This document shows positions 1 through 4,270 of a DNA stretch of 7,066 nt, in pieces (within the stretch, counting starts at the first letter, position 1; every line of letters begins with the position of its first letter). The notes under the pieces are model-generated. The model had not been told where the DNA came from and searched no databases. It saw nothing but the letters and a program-made list of their open reading frames with translations. The DNA comes from a bacterium (GTDB lineage: Bacteria; Vulcanimicrobiota; CADAWZ01): contig JAKSUM010000067.1 of assembly GCA_024409025.1 (NCBI GenBank), forward strand, positions 1-7,066, written 5' to 3'. The translations under genes were made by a program, and so were the position numbers.

Positions 1-120
1 GAATACCCTGTTGAAAAAATGATGAGGGACGCAAAAATAACGCAGATATATGAAGGCACTAACCAGATCTGCAGAAACGAAATTGCCCTCCAGCTGATAA
101 AAGAAAGCGCAAAGAAATAA
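1..120 (+). CDS. Acyl-CoA dehydrogenase, C-terminal end (5' truncated by window)
   Basis: Frame 1 is open from the first base to TAA at 118-120, giving the last 39 residues. The stretch [14 protein letters not shown] followed by RNEIALQLI is the hallmark C-terminal FAD/substrate-proximal segment of acyl-CoA dehydrogenases (family consensus QIYEGTNEIQR..IAR.L). The family transfers electrons between an acyl-CoA/enoyl-CoA pair and an ETF through FAD. Because etfB and etfA follow directly (47-base gap to etfB), this is probably the dehydrogenase partner of that ETF, as in butyryl-CoA, acryloyl-CoA or aryl-acryloyl-CoA reductase systems. Substrate specificity cannot be judged, since the catalytic base region lies outside the window. 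Confidence 0.93.
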   Translation, partial: EYPVEKMMRDAKITQIYEGTNQICRNEIALQLIKESAKK

Positions 121-167
121 CAGCCTGAATAAAGTAAGGCATTTCCCGGCACGAAAGGAACAATTTT

Positions 168-962
168 ATGAATATAGCAGTATGCATCAAGCAGGTTCCC
201 GCAAGCACCCAGGTAAAGATGGATCCTGTAACACACACGCTGATAAGAGACGGGGCAGGAACAAGGGTAAATCCCCATGATCTCCATGCATTGGAAGCAG
301 CTCTCGGTCTCAGGGACAGATATGAAGGAAAAGTGACAGCAATAACGATGGGACCTCCGCAGGCCGCAGAGGCGCTCAGAACTGCGGTTGCCATGACAGC
401 TGACGACGGACTTCTCGTATGCGGAAGAGAATTTGCCGGAGCAGACACTCTCGCAACATCATATGCCCTTGCTCAGGCAGTCAAAAGTCTTGGAAACACG
501 GATCTCGTAGTATGCGGAAAGCTCGCAACGGACGGTGATACGGCACAGGTGGGCCCCGGCATATCAAGATGGCTTGAAATGCCTCTTGCATGCAATGTTA
601 CGGAAATAATCGAAGCATCAGAAGGCTCCATTACTTTAAAGAGAAAGACAGCTGACGGAACCGAGACGGTAAAAATGTCGCTCCCTGCAGTAATAACGGT
701 TGAAAAAGAGCTGAACATCCCACGCATAAAATCCATAAAGGGAAGAATGAGGGCAAACAGTTACGAGCCTCAGACAAAAGGCGGAGCAGATCTCGGATGC
801 GAGAGCGAAAGGCTCGGACTTAAGGGTTCACCGACATCCGTATGCAGAGTCTTCGTACCCTCAAGAGAAGCATCGAAAAATGAGATGATTGAAGGGAATG
901 ACGCTGCGGAAAAAGCCATGAAGCTTGCAGACATTCTCAGAAAAGCACAGATAATACTATAA
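168..962 (+). CDS. etfB: Electron transfer flavoprotein subunit beta (EtfB/FixA)
   Basis: A 264-residue protein, normal length for EtfB. It opens with MNIAVCIKQVP, the usual beta-subunit N-terminus, followed by VNPHDLHALEAALGLRD, FAGADTLATSYALA (about residues 89-102) and CGKLATDGDTAQVGPGISRWL, which are the nucleotide-binding segments of the EtfB fold. In ordinary ETFs this subunit holds AMP; in bifurcating ETFs it holds the bifurcating FAD. The start at 168 has AAAGGAA a few bases upstream and gives the canonical N-terminus. The TAA stop at 960-962 overlaps the AAGGAG ribosome site (961-966) of etfA, so the two subunits are probably translated together. It acts in the cytoplasm, carrying electrons between the acyl-CoA dehydrogenase encoded just upstream and NADH/ferredoxin. 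Bifurcation is inferred from the ferredoxin-fused partner, not proven from this subunit. Confidence 0.95.
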   Translation: MNIAVCIKQVPASTQVKMDPVTHTLIRDGAGTRVNPHDLHALEAALGLRDRYEGKVTAITMGPPQAAEALRTAVAMTADDGLLVCGREFAGADTLATSYALAQAVKSLGNTDLVVCGKLATDGDTAQVGPGISRWLEMPLACNVTEIIEASEGSITLKRKTADGTETVKMSLPAVITVEKELNIPRIKSIKGRMRANSYEPQTKGGADLGCESERLGLKGSPTSVCRVFVPSREASKNEMIEGNDAAEKAMKLADILRKAQIIL

Positions 963-972
963 GGAGAGCGTC

Positions 973-1281
973 ATGGGAATCAGTGTAAACAAAGAAAAAT
1001 GCGTAGGCTGCGGAGCATGCTACAGATCATGTCCCCAAGGCGCCATAACCATAGACACAGTTGAAGGCAGGAAGAAGGCGTCAATAGATCAGTCAAAATG
1101 CGTATACTGCGGATCATGCAAATCATCATGCAGATTTTCAGCAATAGACATAGACGCGCAGAAGAAGGCTTTCAGCAACAAAGAAGCCTATAAGGGCATA
1201 TGGGTTTATGCCGAGATTAATAACGGAAAGACGGATGAATCGGCATTCGAGCTTCTTACAAAGGCAAGGGTTCTTGCATAG
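973..1281 (+). CDS. etfA 5' segment: 2x[4Fe-4S] ferredoxin domain plus start of EtfA domain I
   Basis: If TAG 1279-1281 terminates translation, this gives a 102-residue product. Residues 1-60 are a bacterial-type ferredoxin with two CxxCxxCxxxC motifs: C10, C13, C16, C20 and C43, C46, C49, C53. Only the first is followed by the classical Pro; the second is followed by Arg. Residues from about 71 (GIWVYAEINNGK) are the first strand of the EtfA Rossmann-like domain and end at the helix carrying KARVLA. Alone, the segment could still fold as a ferredoxin with an unstructured tail. Its natural role in the fused protein is to relay electrons between the ETF flavin and ferredoxin. Confidence 0.75.
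   Translation: MGISVNKEKCVGCGACYRSCPQGAITIDTVEGRKKASIDQSKCVYCGSCKSSCRFSAIDIDAQKKAFSNKEAYKGIWVYAEINNGKTDESAFELLTKARVLA
1279..1281 (+). other. In-frame amber codon (TAG) inside etfA
   Basis: TAG occupies codon 103 of the 973 frame, flanked by GCA (Ala) and GAA (Glu), in a surface helix that in EtfA proteins normally carries Asp, Glu, Lys or similar at this place. No other gene end visible in the window uses TAG: five use TAA and two use TGA. Confidence 0.85.
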
Positions 1282-2175
1282 GAAGCAGGCGAGGAAGTAT
1301 GCTGTTTCATGATGGGAAGCGCCATATCATCAAACGCATCCGAAGCAGCCGAATGGGCTGACAAGGTATATGCAGCCGACTATGAAGAGCTTAAGGAATA
1401 CAGGGATGACATCTATTCCGACGTCATGGCATACACGCTCAACGAGTATAAGCCGGCAGTGGTCCTATCCGCATCAACAATCAACGGAAGAGCTTTTGTT
1501 CCAAGAGCGGCAGTAAAGCTTGAAACAGGCCTTACGGCAGACTGCGTGGTTCTTGAGATGAACAGGGAAACAAAGCTTCTCGAGCAGACAAGACCCGCAT
1601 TCGGCGGAAACCTTATGGCGACAATCCTCTGTGAAAACGCAAGACCCCAGATGGCAACCGTCCGTCCCGGAGTCTTTGCGGCATCAAAGGACAACTCAAG
1701 AGCCAAAGGCGAGGTAATAGCAGTATCTGTCCCCAAAGACATCCTCAAATCAAAAATGGAGATAATCGGCAGGGAAAATAACGAGACAGCCTCAGTAAAC
1801 CTTAAGGAATACGACATAATCGTTTCCGGCGGAAGAGGAATGATGACAGGCAACGGCTTTGAGCTTCTAAAGGAGCTCGCAGATCTCATGGGAGGAACAG
1901 TAGGATGTTCAAGACCCGTGGCAGACGCAGGTCTGCTCGATCACAGCCATCTTGTAGGACAGACCGGAACAACAGTAAAGCCCAAAATGTACATAGCAGT
2001 AGGAATTTCAGGCTCAGTACAGCACCTTGCCGGTATGGAGGACGCTGATATAATCATAGCGGTAAACAAGGATCCGAATGCTCCGATATTTACTGTAGCC
2101 AATTACGGAATAGTCGCCGACGGCTTTGAATTCGTCCCAGCCCTTATTGAGAAGATAAAAGCCGGAAGAAAATGA
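1282..2175 (+). CDS. etfA 3' segment: EtfA nucleotide- and FAD-binding domains
   Basis: This segment is in the same frame as the ferredoxin part. It carries the remainder of EtfA domain I and the whole FAD-binding domain, including IVSGGRGM and PVADAGLLDHSHLVGQTGTTVKP. The EtfA signature KMYIAVGISGSVQHLAGMED leads into NKDPNAPIF and YGIVADGFEFVPALIEKI at the C-terminus. If the TAG stops ribosomes, the first usable ATG is 1309 (288 residues), with GAGGAAG at 1291-1297 as a possible reinitiation site about 11 bases upstream. That start would omit the EAGEEVCCF strand, so an independent functional product seems unlikely. The TGA stop at 2173-2175 overlaps the thpR start in an ATGA. Confidence 0.8.
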   Translation, partial: EAGEEVCCFMMGSAISSNASEAAEWADKVYAADYEELKEYRDDIYSDVMAYTLNEYKPAVVLSASTINGRAFVPRAAVKLETGLTADCVVLEMNRETKLLEQTRPAFGGNLMATILCENARPQMATVRPGVFAASKDNSRAKGEVIAVSVPKDILKSKMEIIGRENNETASVNLKEYDIIVSGGRGMMTGNGFELLKELADLMGGTVGCSRPVADAGLLDHSHLVGQTGTTVKPKMYIAVGISGSVQHLAGMEDADIIIAVNKDPNAPIFTVANYGIVADGFEFVPALIEKIKAGRK

Positions 2176-2699
2176 GACTTTTTATTGCGATTAACTTCAC
2201 ATCCGAAGAAAAGAATGCAATAATTGCCCAAAGGGAGCTGCTGAGGGAGCAGTCATCTGACGGAAATTTCAGCAGGGACGAGAATCTGCATATGACCCTC
2301 GAATTTATAGGCGAGACACCGGCAAAATCCGTCCCTCTCCTGCTTGATGCGATAAGAAGCGTAAAATTCACGCCCTTCACAATCATTCTTGATAAAATAG
2401 GATTCTTCACAAACAGAAATTCCGATCCGCAGGATCCAAAGCTTTACTGGATAGGCCCTTCAAGGCAGAAGGAAATCAGAAATCTGCAGAAAAGGCTCCA
2501 TTACGGGCTTGAAGAGAAGAAGATGGCTCCGGAAAACGGCAGATTTACGCCTCACATAACAGTGGGCAGACAGGTCATTTCACAGGTGCAGCCTCATAGC
2601 ATAGTTCCGATAGAATGCATGGCATCCAAAATAAGCCTTATGAAATCGGAAAGGATAAACGGAAAGCTGACATACACTGAAATCATGCAGCCAGAATAA
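2172..2699 (+). CDS. thpR: RNA 2',3'-cyclic phosphodiesterase (2H phosphoesterase, ThpR/LigT family)
   Basis: A 175-residue protein, typical of the LigT/ThpR family. It begins MRLFIAINF, the standard N-terminus, and carries the two catalytic HxT motifs of the 2H superfamily: H40-M-T42 in NLHMTLEFIGE and H128-I-T130 in FTPHITVGR. Family members hydrolyse 2',3'-cyclic phosphates on RNA to 2'-phosphates and were first described as tRNA 2'-5' ligases in vitro. It is cytoplasmic, with no signal peptide or membrane segment. The start ATG at 2172 overlaps the etfA TGA by four bases (ATGA), which implies translational coupling to etfA; an amber-truncated etfA would affect this gene too unless reinitiation occurs. 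The job has no evident link to the flavoprotein genes, and small housekeeping genes of this type are often passengers in operons. Confidence 0.93.
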   Translation: MRLFIAINFTSEEKNAIIAQRELLREQSSDGNFSRDENLHMTLEFIGETPAKSVPLLLDAIRSVKFTPFTIILDKIGFFTNRNSDPQDPKLYWIGPSRQKEIRNLQKRLHYGLEEKKMAPENGRFTPHITVGRQVISQVQPHSIVPIECMASKISLMKSERINGKLTYTEIMQPE

Positions 2700-2701
2700 A
2701 T

Positions 2702-2729
2702 TTGACAAGCTGGAGACCGGCGCGATAAC
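2702..2729 (+). promoter_or_regulatory. Candidate sigma-70-type promoter upstream of the double-cubane gene
   Basis: A perfect TTGACA -35 (2702-2707) is followed after 16 bases by GATAAC (2724-2729), four of six matches to TATAAT. Transcription would begin around 2736, placing the hairpin at 2743-2772 at the very 5' end of the message. The -10 is imperfect, so this is a candidate only. Confidence 0.4.
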
Positions 2730-2742
2730 ACGACGACGGAGA

Positions 2743-2772
2743 CTCCCTTTATATAAAACCTATATAAAGGAG
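2743..2772 (+). promoter_or_regulatory. Inverted repeat / hairpin sequestering the Shine-Dalgarno of the double-cubane gene
   Basis: CCTTTATATA (2746-2755) is perfectly complementary to TATATAAAGG (2761-2770) across a 5-base loop. Allowing one bulged C (2745), T2744 and C2743 pair with A2771 and G2772, giving 12 base pairs. The 3' arm contains the whole ribosome binding site AAAGGAG (2766-2772), eight bases before ATG 2781, so a folded message would hide it. The stem is mainly A-U and could open on warming, on ligand or protein binding, or during coupled translation. No T-run follows, so it is not a terminator. It could instead be a DNA operator palindrome. Confidence 0.55.
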
Positions 2773-2780
2773 ATAATACA

Positions 2781-3026
2781 ATGACCGACTACAGAAAGAT
2801 GTGGCAGGATCTGGGAATGGACGTGGAGACACATGATCAACTCTGCGCAGTCCTTCCCGGAGCAGTAAACGAGGTGTTCCTGAAAAGGGACAACCGCCCC
2901 GAAGCTTTTAACTACTACCTTATGGTGCTCGCCGACATACACGGAATAAGGCCTGCAGAGCTCATAGAGCATCAGAAAAAGGGGGGGAAGGTCTTCGGAA
3001 CATTCTCTATGTTCCTGACGAAATAA
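2781..3026 (+). CDS. Double-cubane family protein, N-terminal segment as read before the frameshift
   Basis: An 81-residue frame starting MTDYRKMWQDLGMD with AAAGGAG eight bases upstream; this opening, with ETHDQLCAVLPGA, is characteristic of clostridial members of the family. The segment reaches KKGGKVFGTF, the strand that leads into the first cluster-binding loop, and then reads SMFLTK and stops. The last few residues are out of register with the family and result from the frame loss. Alone it lacks nearly all cluster ligands and would not be functional. Confidence 0.75.
   Translation: MTDYRKMWQDLGMDVETHDQLCAVLPGAVNEVFLKRDNRPEAFNYYLMVLADIHGIRPAELIEHQKKGGKVFGTFSMFLTK
3003..3017 (+). other. 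Frameshift junction in the double-cubane family gene
   Basis: The first frame reads TTC TCT ATG TTC CTG; the homologous second frame begins GTT CCT GAC at 3011. By family alignment (GTF-C-x-F-V-P-D-E) four bases are missing, as expected if an ancestral tandem GTTCGTTC lost one copy to leave GTTC (3011-3014). The Ser codon TCT (3006-3008) stands where the family has Cys. Confidence 0.7.
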
Positions 3027-4048
3027 TATTCGCAGCCGGAGGCATAGCTACCGGACTCTGCGGAGGAAGCCAGTTCTGGGTGCCTGGAGGAGAAAAGGTC
3101 CTTCCTGCGGCAACATGCCCGCTCATCAAGGCATCAATAGGAGCAAGGCTCGACAGGACATGCCCATTTTTCATATTATCCGATGTCTTCATCGGAGAGA
3201 CGACATGCGACGGAAAGAAGAAGGCATGGGAAATCCTTTCGAAAGATGCGGAGACACATGTAATGCACCTTCCGCAGGCAAAGCGTCGCAGGGACATCGA
3301 AAGCTGGAAGGAAGAGATCAGGGATCTCCTCAGGATGGCAGAGGAAAAGACCGGAAACAAGGTAACTGCAGAATCCCTTCTAAACTCAATCAAGCTGATA
3401 AACAACAAGAGAAGAGCTCTTGCAAGGCTCTATGAGTGCAGGAAGGCGCTTAATGTTCCGATAACAGGAACAGATGCCCTGTTAATAACCCAGATAGCCT
3501 TCTATGATGATCCCGCAAGATTCACTGAGATGACAAACAGCCTCTGTGACGAGCTTGAGGAGAAAATCAAGACAGGCAAAGGGGCAGGCAGGGAAAAGGC
3601 AGCAAGAATCCTTCTTACCGGAACGCCTCTTGCAATCCCCAACTGGAAGATGCATGCAATAACAGAGTCCCTCGATGCGGTCATAGTATGCGAAGAAATG
3701 TGTACAGGCGTAAGATATTTTGAAAATCTGGTCGACGAGGGCGGGAAAACGATAGAAGATCATATCAATGCAATCGCCGAGAGATACATGAAGCTAAACT
3801 GCGCATGCTTTACTCCCAACGAAGGCAGGATAGACGACATCATAAGACTTGCCAAGGAATACAGGGCAGACGGAGTAATAGATCTTTCGCTCAAGTTCTG
3901 CAGCCTCTACGACATAGAGGGAGGAAGGGTCGAAAAAGCGCTCAAGGACGAGGGAATACCAGTCATGGGACTCGAAACCGACGGCGCCGAACAGGAGTCG
4001 CAGCGGCTGAAGACAAGAAACGAAGCTTTCATAGAAATGGTCCGCTAA
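3011..4048 (+). CDS. Double-cubane family protein, C-terminal segment (frame after the shift)
   Basis: From GTT 3011 the family sequence continues without interruption to TAA 4046-4048. Visible motifs in order are VPDEIIFAAGG and GLCGGSQFW, TCPLIKAS, CPFFILSDVFIGETTCDGKKK (the most diagnostic block), LLTGTPLAIPNWK, VCEEMCTGVRYF, NCACFTPN, DLSLKFCSLYD and GLETDGAEQESQRLKTR. Several of these Cys residues are the expected Fe-S ligands. The first possible start in this frame, GTG 3080, lies inside a conserved stretch (SQFWVPGGEKV) with no suitable ribosome site, so it is not a natural start. The gene ends just ahead of a strong terminator. Confidence 0.85.
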   Translation, partial: VPDEIIFAAGGIATGLCGGSQFWVPGGEKVLPAATCPLIKASIGARLDRTCPFFILSDVFIGETTCDGKKKAWEILSKDAETHVMHLPQAKRRRDIESWKEEIRDLLRMAEEKTGNKVTAESLLNSIKLINNKRRALARLYECRKALNVPITGTDALLITQIAFYDDPARFTEMTNSLCDELEEKIKTGKGAGREKAARILLTGTPLAIPNWKMHAITESLDAVIVCEEMCTGVRYFENLVDEGGKTIEDHINAIAERYMKLNCACFTPNEGRIDDIIRLAKEYRADGVIDLSLKFCSLYDIEGGRVEKALKDEGIPVMGLETDGAEQESQRLKTRNEAFIEMVR

Positions 4049-4058
4049 AAAACATAAG

Positions 4059-4095
4059 AAAAAAAGAGGAGTGTAGATTCCCTTCCTCTTTTTTT
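4059..4095 (+). terminator. Rho-independent terminator after the double-cubane gene
   Basis: AAAAAAAGAGGA (4059-4070) pairs perfectly over 12 bases with TCCTCTTTTTTT (4084-4095) around a 13-base loop, and the 3' arm ends in a run of seven T. It sits 11 bases after the TAA at 4046-4048 and closes the first transcription unit. The A-run on the 5' side would also make it function on the opposite strand, although no gene is seen there. Confidence 0.9.
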
Positions 4096-4153
4096 ATTTA
4101 AAGACGACCATCTCCATATGCCCAAAATCAGGAATAATCATACAAGCATCACA

Positions 4154-4182
4154 TAAACAGGGCATTGCGGAGAACATATAAT
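4154..4182 (+). promoter_or_regulatory. Candidate promoter for the pncA-nadE / dapA / RNase J unit
   Basis: TAAACA (4154-4159, four of six to TTGACA) and a perfect TATAAT (4177-4182) are spaced by 17 bases in an AT-rich gap between the upstream terminator and the fusion gene. Transcription would start near 4189, leaving a leader of about 80 bases. A second TATAAT (4194-4199) has a poorer -35. The rest of the 4096-4270 gap shows no gene or clear riboswitch fold. Confidence 0.5.
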
Positions 4183-4253
4183 ATAAAGGTAATTATAATG
4201 TTTTGAAGAATAGAAACTATTTAGATATTTTCATAAGAATAAACAAAACTGCG

Positions 4254-4266
4254 AAAAAGGGGGGGG
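4254..4266 (+). promoter_or_regulatory. Unusual homopolymeric ribosome binding site (A5G8)
   Basis: The only Shine-Dalgarno-like sequence before the fusion gene is AAAAA followed by eight G, ending four bases before ATG 4271. A G-run of this length is prone to slippage, which would change spacing and strength of the site without touching the coding frame. Confidence 0.55.
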
Positions 4267-4270
4267 ACAA

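Larger units (their letters stand above)
973..2175 (+). pseudogene. etfA: etfA: ferredoxin-fused electron transfer flavoprotein subunit alpha, interrupted by in-frame TAG
   Basis: Read through the TAG at 1279-1281, this is a single 400-residue frame from ATG 973 (preceded by AAGGAG at 961-966) to TGA 2173-2175. That is the usual size of EtfA proteins carrying an N-terminal 2x[4Fe-4S] ferredoxin, such as the caffeyl-CoA reductase ETF of acetogens. The homology crosses the TAG without shift or gap: KARVLA, then the TAG, then EAGEEV matches the family segment of the type KARELADELGEEV. So the only lesion is one codon, one base away from GAG, AAG or CAG. Possible readings are a true nonsense mutation, a sequencing error, suppressed or reassigned amber (for example pyrrolysine), or a gene split into two polypeptides. 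It is filed as pseudogene for caution; the rest of the frame looks under full selection. The product would pair with EtfB and bind FAD. Confidence 0.8.
2781..4048 (+). pseudogene. Double-cubane-cluster / 2-hydroxyacyl-CoA dehydratase D-component family protein, frameshifted
   Basis: Two adjoining frames together encode one protein of about 420 residues, the size of the HgdB/BcrB-related double-cubane-cluster proteins (E. coli YjiM is a relative). The N-terminal frame ends in KVFGTFSMF and then hits TAA at 3024-3026. The continuation VPDEIIFAAGG starts in another frame at 3011, exactly where the family reads GTxCxFVPEE. Family members use Cys-ligated Fe-S clusters for low-potential reductions driven by an ATP-dependent activator, either 2-hydroxyacyl-CoA dehydration or, for double-cubane proteins, reduction of small molecules. 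No activator ATPase gene is adjacent. The break may be a real mutation or a sequence error. Apart from the junction, the conserved family motifs are intact, so if real the lesion is recent. Substrate is unknown. Confidence 0.85.

Noticed and set aside
1413..1889. Long minus-strand open frame (158 residues) opposite etfA
   Set aside because: It lies wholly within etfA coding sequence, has no recognisable domain and reads like an antisense shadow.
2743..2772. Hairpin as a rho-independent terminator after thpR
   Set aside because: The stem is A-U rich and no T-run follows; it contains the next gene's ribosome binding site.
2976..2987. A5G7 run as the site of the frameshift
   Set aside because: The family sequence KKGGKVFGTF stays in register well past this run; the break occurs only after 3005.
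3080..4048. A separate gene starting at GTG 3080
   Set aside because: The GTG lies inside a conserved family stretch (SQFWVPGGEKV) and homology extends upstream to 3011; it is the second part of a frameshifted gene.
3805..4101. Plus-strand open frame overlapping the end of the double-cubane gene
   Set aside because: Low-complexity Arg/Gln-rich translation in the wrong frame, running into the terminator stem.
4194..4199. Second TATAAT as the main -10 box
   Set aside because: No acceptable -35 at 16-18 bases; the TATAAT at 4177-4182 is better supported.
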